NCBI RefSeq assembly: GCF_047238125.1
Contig: NZ_JBDFMH010000004.1
Span: 1 to 64,000 of the forward strand
Length of the DNA stretch: 64,000 nucleotides
Reading direction: 5' to 3'
DNA from: JBDFMH01 sp047238125
GTDB lineage: Bacteria; Pseudomonadota; Alphaproteobacteria; Sphingomonadales; Sphingomonadaceae
In this document: positions 7,529 to 14,762 of the stretch, piece by piece
How the letters are laid out: every line of letters begins with the position of its first letter
Position numbering within the stretch: position 1 is the first letter of the stretch
Notes under the pieces: generated by a model
Databases searched by the model: none
What the model saw: only the letters and a program-made list of their open reading frames with translations
Told to the model about the DNA's origin: nothing
Position numbers and translations under genes: made by a program

Positions 7529-8713
7529 TCACTCGACACGGGGGCTGCGACTGGCGAGTAGCCTGGAAGTCAAAAACGAACGCACGGTCCCTGTGTGCCT
7601 CTCAGTGAATCGCGCAAAGACCCAGCACACGACAATGGCCAATGCGAGCGCTCCTCCCATAAGGAGGATATTGGCTGCGGTCGGGGGCATCCGCTCGGAA
7701 CTGAGCAGCATAGCCGCCGCGAACGCGATCACTGGAAAATGCAGAGCATAAAGCGAGAAGCTGGCCTGCGCGCCATAGGCAGCTAGCGGCTGCAGCCAGC
7801 GGGGGGCAGGCGGATCGACCAGCAGCAGCACATAGAGAAAAAGCGCGAACGTCGCTGCCAGCGCCAATTCCAGATATGCCAGGCCGATAATTCGTACAGC
7901 GATCAGCATCAAGATCAGGGCGGCGCTGGCAACGCTCAACCAGATGCCGCGAAGCGGGGGGCGGCGGTCCTCATCGGTTCGCGCACGAGTTGCCCGGTAA
8001 AGCGCGGCACCGCAAAGCCAGCAGCCAAAGCCGATCACCATATGCGGTACGATCCACGCAAGGCCGATCGCCAGTAGAAACGGTGAAATACGGCGTGTGC
8101 GCCAGCTAACGATGATGGCCGGAAACCAGATATAGAACCAGAACTCGTAGGCCAGACTCCAAAGCGGACCATTTGTGCCGAATGGTGCGACCACAATGCC
8201 TTGCAAGAAAAAGATATTGCCGAGCAATACGCGCCAACTGAGCGCATCACCGACGTTCCTGCGGAGCACGTAGGTATCGGTCGCACCGCTGTGTGTTGTT
8301 GACTCGATGCCAACAAGGGCAATCGCGTCGAGCACACCGCCGATCGCCAGCGCGGGCAACAGGACCACCAGCAGCCGGGCGAGCCGGTCGATCAGGTAAT
8401 TCGGCCATCGCCAGCCCACCACGACCCGGCGCTCGACGCTGCGAGTGATCCAATAGCCGCTCAAAACAAAAAACAGGATGACGCTTGCATGTGCATAGCC
8501 AGCGAGAAAATACGCGGCTGCAGCCAAGACCGATGTTTGGCCGGAATAATCTTCAATCAACAGATACCATGCATGCGCGAACGCGACGATGATCGCGAGC
8601 GCGCCGCGCATGGCATCCATCGCCACAAAGGCACCATGATCCGGCTCCGGGTCATCGCGCCCAGAGTTAACCGACTTGCCGTCGTCGCGACGCGCGTCCT
8701 GTGTATCCCCCAT
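7529..8713 (-). CDS. Acyltransferase 3 family membrane protein
   Basis: About 394 residues with 10-11 predicted membrane helices. The family opening MDAMRGALAIIVAFAHAW and the FVLSGYWITRS segment in the second helix identify an acyltransferase 3 (OafB/NodX type) that transfers acyl groups to cell-surface sugars. The substrate cannot be told. It lies directly behind the cnrH sigma gene on the same strand and may be co-transcribed with it. The start is uncertain: TTG 8779, ATG 8713 and a start nearer the first helix are all possible; 8713 was chosen as the first ATG. No link to metal resistance is evident. Confidence 0.8.
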   Translation of the reverse strand: MGDTQDARRDDGKSVNSGRDDPEPDHGAFVAMDAMRGALAIIVAFAHAWYLLIEDYSGQTSVLAAAAYFLAGYAHASVILFFVLSGYWITRSVERRVVVGWRWPNYLIDRLARLLVVLLPALAIGGVLDAIALVGIESTTHSGATDTYVLRRNVGDALSWRVLLGNIFFLQGIVVAPFGTNGPLWSLAYEFWFYIWFPAIIVSWRTRRISPFLLAIGLAWIVPHMVIGFGCWLCGAALYRATRARTDEDRRPPLRGIWLSVASAALILMLIAVRIIGLAYLELALAATFALFLYVLLLVDPPAPRWLQPLAAYGAQASFSLYALHFPVIAFAAAMLLSSERMPPTAANILLMGGALALAIVVCWVFARFTERHTGTVRSFLTSRLLASRSPRVE

Positions 8714-8784
8714 ATCCGGAATACGCAGATCGACCACGCATCCCTCGCGCCGCCTGATTCCGTCAGAGGACTGCGGCAATCGCC

Positions 8785-9348
8785 TTACATTAGCGATGCC
8801 GCTAGTTTCTGACGGGCACGGTAGAGGCGCGTTTCCACCGCCTTTTCGCTAATCGATAGAACGGCCGCGGTCTCAGCTTGGCTAAGCCCTTCGATGGTTC
8901 GCAACACCAAAGGCTCCTTCAGCGTGGCAGGAAGGCCGGCGATGGCCCGTGTCACACGGTCCAACTCCTGCCGATCGCCGGTCGCATCATCGGCCCCCAC
9001 CTGGTCGTCAACAACCGCCTCGGCCTCGGGGCCGATCGGTGTCGCGAACGACAGGAAACGGCGAACCGTCCGCTTACGTCCCCAATCGCGGCACTTGTTG
9101 ATCGCGATCGTGGACAGCCACGCACGCATCGAACGCTGGCCATCGTAGCGAGGCATGGCTTGATGGGCTGCGACAAAAGTTTCCTGTAGCAGGTCCAGCG
9201 CCTCGTCGGTTTCACCGACGCAGGCTCGCACCACGCGGAAAACGGATTGGCGATGACGGCGCATGATCTCGGCGAAGGCGGCTTCCCGCCCCGCGATGCT
9301 GAGCGTCGCAAGCTCACCCTCGGAAAGTGCCGTCCAATCGAAGCTCAC
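8785..9348 (-). CDS. cnrH: ECF sigma factor, CnrH-like
   Basis: 187 residues with sigma region 2 (EIMRRHRQSVFRVVRACVG, then LLQETFVAAHQAM with the -10 recognition helix ending in INKCRDWGRK) and region 4 (LPATLKEPLVLRTIEGLSQ and a helix-turn-helix ending VETRLYRARQKL). Size and the gene order Y-X-H match CnrH of Cupriavidus metallidurans (191 residues). The start is GTG at 9348. It is held inactive by the anti-sigma CnrY until CnrX senses metal (known for the Cupriavidus system). Here its likely targets are the copper promoters of this window rather than a cnrCBA pump, which is absent. Confidence 0.88.
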   Translation of the reverse strand: MSFDWTALSEGELATLSIAGREAAFAEIMRRHRQSVFRVVRACVGETDEALDLLQETFVAAHQAMPRYDGQRSMRAWLSTIAINKCRDWGRKRTVRRFLSFATPIGPEAEAVVDDQVGADDATGDRQELDRVTRAIAGLPATLKEPLVLRTIEGLSQAETAAVLSISEKAVETRLYRARQKLAASLM

Positions 9349-9358
9349 TCGCCAGAAC

Positions 9359-9799
9359 TCACCGGGCGTCGTCGGTGAGCGCCTTCACCACCGCCTGGTC
9401 GAACTGCCCAGTCTGATTGGGCCGGAGAAGCTCTCGCATGGCAAATATGTGCGCGAGCGTCGCCTTCTGTAGCTCGCCCATGACCGCGTGGCTGCGATCG
9501 ACCGCCGCGGCGACGCGGGGGCCGTTGCCGTGCTCGGCTTCGATCGCCTCCGCCAGCCTTGCATTATCGGCTCTCAACTCAAGCTCGAAGGCGCGACGCT
9601 GCACCGCAAACCGCTGTTCCAACACCTCAAGGCGAGCCTGCTGGTTTGCGTCCAGCGCCAGCTTGTGATGCAGCACGTCGTGCAATTCTGCCCCAGGCTG
9701 TGCTTTCGGCGGGAGCAGCGCCCGTCCGACGAACACACCGCCGATCGCGGCGATGAAGCACGAGATGACGCAGAGTACCAAGCGGGTGCGGCCGCTCAT
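9359..9799 (-). CDS. cnrX: Periplasmic metal sensor CnrX-like
   Basis: 146 residues: an N-terminal TM helix (about 7-28) and a periplasmic four-helix hooked-hairpin domain of the CnrX/ZraP kind. All five metal ligands known from Cupriavidus CnrX (H42, H46, E63, H119, M123) have counterparts two positions lower (H40, H44, E61, H117, M121), so both the HxxxH and HxxxM pairs are intact. That is strong evidence for a working Ni/Co/Cu-type sensor. The start ATG overlaps the cnrY stop. Metal preference is not deducible, but the neighbours are copper genes. Confidence 0.9.
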   Translation of the reverse strand: MSGRTRLVLCVISCFIAAIGGVFVGRALLPPKAQPGAELHDVLHHKLALDANQQARLEVLEQRFAVQRRAFELELRADNARLAEAIEAEHGNGPRVAAAVDRSHAVMGELQKATLAHIFAMRELLRPNQTGQFDQAVVKALTDDAR

Positions 9800-10080
9800 G
9801 GCGCGCCGACGAGCAAGGTCGAGGGCGCGAGCGGCGATACTGGTCCGAGCGGAGATAGCGTCGAGGCCGCGCTAGCCTCATTTGCCGGCACGCCCGCGCC
9901 GACAATCCCCATGACGAGCGCAAACGCGATCGTCATGGCCCCCAGGCCCATGCCGGTGCGAGCGGCTGGTCGCGCAGCAATGCGCGCGAGCACCCTGGCT
10001 TCGATTCCATCGAGGCTCGCGGGCACCGGGGCCCGCGCCAGCCTCGTCAATACTGCGTCGAGGTCGTTCATGTCGTTCAC
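9796..10080 (-). CDS. cnrY: Anti-sigma factor CnrY-like
   Basis: 94 residues (Cupriavidus CnrY has 95). A cytoplasmic N-terminal segment of about 43 residues (LDAVLTRLARAPVPASLDG), one TM helix (about 44-63) and a short Ala/Pro-rich periplasmic end reproduce the CnrY topology, in which the N-terminal helix clamps the sigma factor. The start is GTG at 10080 with AAGGGG 7 nt upstream; its promoter ends 18 nt before. First gene of the cnrYXH operon, divergent from copC. Confidence 0.82.
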   Translation of the reverse strand: MNDMNDLDAVLTRLARAPVPASLDGIEARVLARIAARPAARTGMGLGAMTIAFALVMGIVGAGVPANEASAASTLSPLGPVSPLAPSTLLVGAP

Positions 10081-10098
10081 TCCGTCCCCTTAGCATGG

Positions 10099-10126
10099 AT
10101 TACGCAAGCGCTGCTCTCATCCCTCA
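10099..10126 (-). promoter_or_regulatory. ECF-type promoter of cnrYXH
   Basis: Minus strand TGAGGGATG, 12 nt, GCGTAAT. Mirror image of the copC promoter; the two -35-like blocks form a perfect 9-bp inverted repeat (10118-10126 and 10138-10146) with an 11-nt centre. Implies autoregulation by the CnrH-like sigma factor. Confidence 0.78.
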
Positions 10127-10137
10127 CCAAATGTCTT

Positions 10138-10165
10138 TGAGGGATGGTCGAACGGGGCGCGTAAT
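10138..10165 (+). promoter_or_regulatory. ECF-type promoter of copCD
   Basis: TGAGGGATG, 12 nt, GCGTAAT on the plus strand, identical in blocks and spacing to the divergent cnrY promoter. Expected transcript start near 10172, which excludes the in-frame ATG at 10164 as copC start. Confidence 0.78.
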
Positions 10166-10199
10166 GAAGGACAGGAACCTCCTGTTGAAAGGCCCCTCT

Positions 10200-10568
10200 A
10201 TGCGTCGCTTATCTGTTCTGACTGCTGCTGCTGCCGCTCTAACGTTCGCCGGCACAGCCTACGCGCATCCCAAACTGGTTTCCGCCAGCCCGGCCGCTAA
10301 CGCGACGGTCGCCAAGCCCGCTCGCCTCGAGCTGCGTTTCAGCGAAAAGCTCGTGCCAGCCTTCTCCAAGGCTGATCTGATCATGGCCGCCATGCCCGGT
10401 ATGCCGGAGATGAAGATCGCCAGCACCGCAGCACTTGCCTCCGATGGCAAGACCCTCGTCGTCACACCGAAGGCGCCGCTCCACTCGGGGCGCTACAATG
10501 TCGCCTGGAATGTCGTCTCGACCGACACGCACAAGATCGCCGGTACTTATACCTTCACAGTGAAGTAA
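10200..10568 (+). CDS. copC: Periplasmic copper-binding protein CopC
   Basis: 122 residues: signal peptide MRRLSVLTAAAAALTFAGTA with cleavage before HPKL, so the mature protein begins with the N-terminal histidine used by CopC for Cu(II). A Met cluster (MAAMPGMPEMK) and the late histidine of STDTHKIAG match the copper sites of the family, which delivers copper to CopD or other partners in the periplasm. The start at 10200 is set by the signal peptide, by GAAAGG 8 nt upstream and by the promoter position. First gene of copC-copD. Confidence 0.93.
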   Translation: MRRLSVLTAAAAALTFAGTAYAHPKLVSASPAANATVAKPARLELRFSEKLVPAFSKADLIMAAMPGMPEMKIASTAALASDGKTLVVTPKAPLHSGRYNVAWNVVSTDTHKIAGTYTFTVK

Positions 10569-10572
10569 GGCG

Positions 10573-11499
10573 ATGGGGGACTGGTGGCTGATCGGTGTCC
10601 GCTTTGCGCTTTACCTGACGCTGGCGGCGCTGTTTGGCCTTTCCGCATTCGGCCTCTATGGGCTGCGGGCAGGCGAGCGCGGCGACGCGCTCGCGTTGCG
10701 CCCGTGGCTCGTCGTGAGCGCGGCGCTCGCCCTCATCTTTTCGGCCGTTTGGGTCGTGCTGATGGCCTCCTCGATGGCGGGAACGCCAGCTTGGCCGGTC
10801 GACCAAGAAGCGGTCGGCGCCCTACTCACGGGGTCAGCGATCGGGGTGGCCTGGAAGCTCCGAATGGTCGTGCTCGCCCTGGCGGCACTGGCCGCCATGC
10901 TCGCCGGTGGTCGGGACGCTTGGCTGGGCATCGTCGCCCTATGCTCGGCTGTCGCGCTCGGGACGCTGGCATGGACGGGGCACGGGGCAATGGACGAGGC
11001 CGCGATGGGCTGGGTCCATCTTGCCGCTGATATTCTCCACCTGATCGCCTCGGGTGCCTGGGTCGGCGCGCTGCTTGGATTGATCCTTCTCGTCTCCCGG
11101 CCTGCCGCACGCGTTGACGCGGCGCATCTCGGGCTGACGCACCGCGCGCTCCATGGGTTCGGGACAGTGGGAACGGTTGTGGTCGGCACGATCGTCGTCA
11201 CCGGCCTGGTCAACGGTTGGATGCTGGTCGGGATCGGCAACGTCACCGCGCTCGCGGCGACCCTCTATGGTCAGCTCCTCCTCGCCAAGCTGGCGCTGTT
11301 CGTCGCCATGCTGGGTCTCGCCTCGCTCAACCGTTTCCGGCTGACGCCGGCATTCGAGCGGTCGATCGCCGCTTCCGATCATGGGCGCGCACTCGGCGCG
11401 CTGCGGACAAGCCTCGCGATCGAGACGGCCTGCGTCGTTGCGATCCTCGGGCTCGTTGCCTGGCTGGGCACGCTCTCCCCGCCTGCCTCGGCGATGTGA
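10573..11499 (+). CDS. copD: Copper resistance membrane protein CopD
   Basis: 308 residues with about eight membrane helices and the CopD domain in the C-terminal half (histidine in HLAADILHLIASGAWVG, then LTHRALHGFGTVGTVVVG). CopD works with CopC in copper transport across the inner membrane (known for Pseudomonas and YcnJ-type proteins). It starts 4 nt after the copC stop, so the two are co-translated. Confidence 0.92.
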   Translation: MGDWWLIGVRFALYLTLAALFGLSAFGLYGLRAGERGDALALRPWLVVSAALALIFSAVWVVLMASSMAGTPAWPVDQEAVGALLTGSAIGVAWKLRMVVLALAALAAMLAGGRDAWLGIVALCSAVALGTLAWTGHGAMDEAAMGWVHLAADILHLIASGAWVGALLGLILLVSRPAARVDAAHLGLTHRALHGFGTVGTVVVGTIVVTGLVNGWMLVGIGNVTALAATLYGQLLLAKLALFVAMLGLASLNRFRLTPAFERSIAASDHGRALGALRTSLAIETACVVAILGLVAWLGTLSPPASAM

Positions 11500-11551
11500 T
11501 GCGCGTCCGGGGAGCCCTCGCGTTCCCCGGCCCGACAGGCGCTTGCGCCTG

Positions 11552-11821
11552 ATGGATCAATCCCTCCTTCTCGACGAGACGGGCAGGATGCTGGTCGTGG
11601 TCGGCCTGATCTGCGTGGTGCTGCTCGTGCCGATGATGATCGTCGGGCTGATTATCAGCATCATTCAGGCCGCCACCTCGATCAGCGAACAGACGCTGAG
11701 TTTCGTCCCCAAGCTCATCGCCCTGGGCGTCTGCCTGATCGTGTTCGGGAGCGCCGCGGTCGAGCTGCTGACGAAGTTTACTGGCGAGCTGTTCGACGTG
11801 ATCGCGCGGATGGGGCACTAG
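11552..11821 (+). CDS. fliQ: Orphan flagellar export gate protein FliQ
   Basis: 89 residues, the normal length for FliQ/SctS. Two TM helices (about 13-37 and 53-75) flank the family motif IQAATSISEQTLSFVPKL, so the protein looks complete. FliQ is part of the type III export gate with FliP and FliR; none of the other export genes is in the window. It follows copD by 52 nt on the same strand and could be transcribed from the copC promoter. No clear Shine-Dalgarno is seen. Whether it still serves a flagellum encoded elsewhere or has another role here is open. Confidence 0.85.
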   Translation: MDQSLLLDETGRMLVVVGLICVVLLVPMMIVGLIISIIQAATSISEQTLSFVPKLIALGVCLIVFGSAAVELLTKFTGELFDVIARMGH

Positions 11822-11871
11822 CAACGCGGCGCCCGGTGCGCGGGCGGCCGACCGCCCGCGCTAGCGGGTGG

Positions 11872-12207
11872 TCAGACCGCCATCTTCTCGCACGCCTCGG
11901 CACAACGCAGGCAGGCTTGGACACAATCCTCCATGCCGTCGAGCCCCTGGCAGCTCTGCGCGCACGCACGGCAAATCTCGGCGCACTCGCGGCAGATATG
12001 ACGGTGATGCTCGGAGCCGCGGGCCATGAAGTCCAGCGCGACCGAGCATATCTGCGCGCAGTCGAGCATGATCTTGATGTGCTGCGGCTCGGCGTGGCGG
12101 CCGCCTGCTTCCAAGCAATGGTTCACTGCCATCGACAGGCAGGTCACATGGCATTGGTGGCAGGCGTCCATGCACTCCTGCATCTCGGCGCTCATCTGAT
12201 GGTGCAT
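11872..12207 (-). CDS. Cys-rich four-helix copper-storage protein (DUF326/Csp-like)
   Basis: 111 residues with 14 cysteines spaced mostly as CxxxC/CxxC along helices (CMDACHQCHVTC, CAQIC, CRECAEICRACAQSC, CVQACLRCAEAC) plus histidines. This is the pattern of four-helix bundles that hold many Cu(I) ions inside the bundle (Csp proteins). No signal peptide is seen, so it should be cytosolic like Csp3. The start at the second ATG (12207) is supported by GGAAGG 7 nt upstream and by an ECF-type promoter whose start point would leave almost no leader for the first ATG (12222). Confidence 0.9.
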   Translation of the reverse strand: MHHQMSAEMQECMDACHQCHVTCLSMAVNHCLEAGGRHAEPQHIKIMLDCAQICSVALDFMARGSEHHRHICRECAEICRACAQSCQGLDGMEDCVQACLRCAEACEKMAV

Positions 12208-12240
12208 CGTTCGTCCTTCCATTGGCCCCGCCCATTTGTA

Positions 12241-12268
12241 GATACGCGGCGCAGCGCTCGATCCCTTG
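12241..12268 (-). promoter_or_regulatory. ECF-type promoter of the four-helix copper protein gene
   Basis: Minus strand CAAGGGATC, 12 nt, GCGTATC, ending 34 nt before the chosen ATG. Fourth member of the seven-copy set. Confidence 0.65.
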
Positions 12269-12291
12269 TCGAGCGCGCCGGAAGAGCGTCG

Positions 12292-13176
12292 TCACATCGT
12301 CCAACGGCCTCCGATCGTCGCCACGATGATCCCGGCGCCAAGCGCGAGCAGCGTCAGCACGGCCATCGCGACGATCTGCGCCGACGTCGCGCTTGGACCA
12401 TCGGCCATACCTGCCATGCCGGCCATCGTCCCATGTTCCATTCCGGGCATGGGGGCGGCGCCGGCCTTTTCGGCCGCCATGTCGTGCCCGCCATGCCCGA
12501 GCGCACGCACCGTGCCCATGCCGTGCTTCAAGCGGACACCGACGAGCCATAGGTTGACCGGGTAGGCGACAGCGAAGCCGACGAGCGTGGCGAGCGACAT
12601 CACGCCCCAGAAGCGAAGCGAGCTGGCGTGCATCGCCGCCATGTCCCGGCTCATCAACACCACCATCGTCGGAATCATCCCGGCCATGACCGCATTCATC
12701 GACAACCATTCGGGGATGAAGGACGCGCGAAGCGCTCCCCAATAGGAGCCGCCCGCCATGTCGCGCATGAACAGCGCCTGGAAGATGAGAAGGCCGAAGC
12801 CGAAGCCGAAAACATATTCTGCGATCACATCCTGCCACATCGGCAGGCCGAGCGCGGTCGTGAGCGCCGCCGCCACGATGATGCCGGTGGCGTCGCCGGC
12901 TATGCAATGGATCGAGGAGCCGAACGCCTGCTTCCAAAGCGGCCGAACGAAGTTCTCGTGCCGCTGCGTCGCCGGCTCCTGGCACGACAGGACATAGGCC
13001 GCCGCCATCACCGGGCCGCCATAGAGCGTGACCAACAGCCAGCCCCACTTCATCACCTTCAGCTCGGGATTGCGGGTGAACGCATTCCACGCGACGTAGG
13101 CGACGGACAGCGCGGTCAGCACGAACCAAACGATCAACAGCGGATCGAGCCAGGGAACCGGGGAAGGCATCGTCAC
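12292..13176 (-). CDS. DUF4396 membrane protein
   Basis: 294 residues with about six to seven TM helices. The segments SSIHCIAGDATGIIVAA, FGFGLLIFQALFMRDMAGG and SRDMAAMHASSLRFWGVMS identify a DUF4396 protein. A His/Met-rich loop (GHGGHDMAAEK and PGMEHGTMAGMAGM) before the last helix suggests copper binding. The function is unknown; these genes recur in copper islands. The start GTG at 13176 is favoured by GAGGAGA about 7 nt upstream; ATG 13170 is the alternative. Confidence 0.85.
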   Translation of the reverse strand: MTMPSPVPWLDPLLIVWFVLTALSVAYVAWNAFTRNPELKVMKWGWLLVTLYGGPVMAAAYVLSCQEPATQRHENFVRPLWKQAFGSSIHCIAGDATGIIVAAALTTALGLPMWQDVIAEYVFGFGFGLLIFQALFMRDMAGGSYWGALRASFIPEWLSMNAVMAGMIPTMVVLMSRDMAAMHASSLRFWGVMSLATLVGFAVAYPVNLWLVGVRLKHGMGTVRALGHGGHDMAAEKAGAAPMPGMEHGTMAGMAGMADGPSATSAQIVAMAVLTLLALGAGIIVATIGGRWTM

Positions 13177-13200
13177 GGCGGTTCTCCTCTACTGCTAGAG

Positions 13201-13228
13201 GATACGTGGCCCCCGATCTTACCCCTTA
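13201..13228 (-). promoter_or_regulatory. ECF-type promoter of the DUF4396 gene
   Basis: Minus strand TAAGGGGTA, 12 nt, ACGTATC. The most divergent copy, but the spacing is the same and it ends 25 nt before the start codon. Confidence 0.55.
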
Positions 13229-13239
13229 GCGAGGGCGGC

Positions 13240-14553
13240 TTATGCGAGCTTGCTGGCGATCGCCTTTATCGCTTTCAGCCCCGATCCGAACCGGCCGATC
13301 GCCTCGCGGTTCTTCTCCAGCTCGCCATAGGGGAGGTAGGATATGTCGAGGTCGGCGACGCGGCTGAACGCGGGCCGCTGCAACTGCGCGCGAACGTCCG
13401 CCTCGCGCGCGTCGGGCGCGACAAGGAACAGCCCCGCGGTCGCGTGAAGGTCGCTGCCGCTGAGCGCTAGATCGAGCATCCTGACGATGCCCGAATAGAT
13501 CGACGTCGAATGCTCCACCTCGAACGCCGCCGCGACGTGATCGCCGTCCCGCTCAAGCCACAACACGTCAATCAACCGGATGGAGTCCGCGCCCTTCGAG
13601 GTCGCAATCGTGTCGGGCAGGCGCTCAAGGCATCCGGCTCCCAAGGCCGATCCGTTGAAGGACCGGCTGCGATCGTTCGCCGCAATCCACACGTCGTAGC
13701 CGAGCGCCAGCCCTAGATCGCGAAGCCACGCCTGGATCTCGGCATGGGTGCGCTCGTTCTCCCCCTGCGCCATCGCGGCCTTGCTGAGCGTGCGCGCTTC
13801 CTCGCGGGCCGCCTCAAGCCGCTGGCCCCACGTCGTCAACGCCGTTCCGCTCCCGTCGAGCGGAGGGGCGGGGTAGCGGTCGGACCCTACATCGAACAAC
13901 AAGCCCCCGATCGCGCCAAGGTCGTTCGACAGCAGGTCGCGATGCCGGTCGTTCAGGTCGAGGATGCCGGTTCGCATCGCCAGGAAGTGCTCCCAGCTCC
14001 CCAGCTTGACGTTTGCTCCGGTCAGCGCGTTGTAGCCCTTCACGATCGCAGTGTTGAAGGGCGGCACAAGCGTCGGATGAAGGAAGTAGAGGAGGTTCGC
14101 GACCGCTGGCCCGAGCCCCTTGATCTTCAAGCGGTCGATCGCGTGGATATGGCCGATGATCTCCTCGGCCGTATCGCAGCACGAACAGGCGTCGAGCAGC
14201 CGGCCGAACGCGCGTTGGTTCTCCGAGCTCTCGTAAATGTCGGGGATGCGGAGCTTAGGCTTCCACAAAAAGGCGTGATCCGCGCCTTTGAAGATTTGCC
14301 GCTGTTCGGCGACGGAGTGGACGACGGTTTCGAGCGATGATCCCCGATAGGCGACGCCGAACGTGCCGCGCTCGATCTCGCCGACCACCTGGGTGATTCC
14401 GCGCCGGATCGAACGGAAGTTCTTCAACCGCTCGTCCCAGAGGAACCAACTCCGATAGGTCGCGCTCGGATCGTCCCGCCAGCGGGAAATCAGGCGACGG
14501 ACAAGCCCGTCATGGTTGTCGCCTGTGGAGAGGGTATCGATCTGCGCCGCCAT
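13240..14553 (-). CDS. Putative HhH plus PD-(D/E)XK nuclease
   Basis: 437 residues, no signal peptide or TM. Around residues 140-165 a helix-hairpin-helix-like piece (LKIKGLGPAVANLLYFLHP) suggests DNA binding. Residues about 325-370 read D-V-L-W-L-E-R-D ... A-A-F-E-V-E-H-S-T, the spacing of a PD-(D/E)XK endonuclease core in which ExE replaces ExK, as in some restriction enzymes. It stands alone, without a methyltransferase beside it, between the copper genes and the Cu ATPase. I do not recognise a named family; a DNA-targeting defence or repair role is inference. Confidence 0.6.
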   Translation of the reverse strand: MAAQIDTLSTGDNHDGLVRRLISRWRDDPSATYRSWFLWDERLKNFRSIRRGITQVVGEIERGTFGVAYRGSSLETVVHSVAEQRQIFKGADHAFLWKPKLRIPDIYESSENQRAFGRLLDACSCCDTAEEIIGHIHAIDRLKIKGLGPAVANLLYFLHPTLVPPFNTAIVKGYNALTGANVKLGSWEHFLAMRTGILDLNDRHRDLLSNDLGAIGGLLFDVGSDRYPAPPLDGSGTALTTWGQRLEAAREEARTLSKAAMAQGENERTHAEIQAWLRDLGLALGYDVWIAANDRSRSFNGSALGAGCLERLPDTIATSKGADSIRLIDVLWLERDGDHVAAAFEVEHSTSIYSGIVRMLDLALSGSDLHATAGLFLVAPDAREADVRAQLQRPAFSRVADLDISYLPYGELEKNREAIGRFGSGLKAIKAIASKLA

Positions 14554-14707
14554 ATGTCCCCGTTTTGCCCGGCCCGTGCTAGCGAGCCGGAATATAGACC
14601 TAAGCCGCGGTCCTCATGGCGTCGAGAGTTTCGGGCTTGTCGCAGTTATGTGAGGACAATGCAGCCCAGCCGCGTAGATTCAGCATACCCGCCATGTCGA
14701 TAGTGCC

Positions 14708-14738
14708 TTGACCCTGACACGGTGTCAGACCTTACATG
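14708..14738 (+). promoter_or_regulatory. CueR-type promoter of the copper ATPase
   Basis: TTGACC (14708-14713), a 19-nt spacer and TACATG (14733-14738). The spacer contains the perfect palindrome CTGACAC-G-GTGTCAG. Overlong spacer plus central dyad is the MerR-family activator layout; the likely regulator is the CueR-like protein at 17417. Confidence 0.8.
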
Positions 14739-14762
14739 CTCTCGGGTCGAAGGAGTCTCGCC

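Noticed and set aside
11861..13129. 422-residue frame on the minus strand
   Set aside because: Lies out of frame over the four-helix copper protein and DUF4396 genes, both of which have clear families and promoters.
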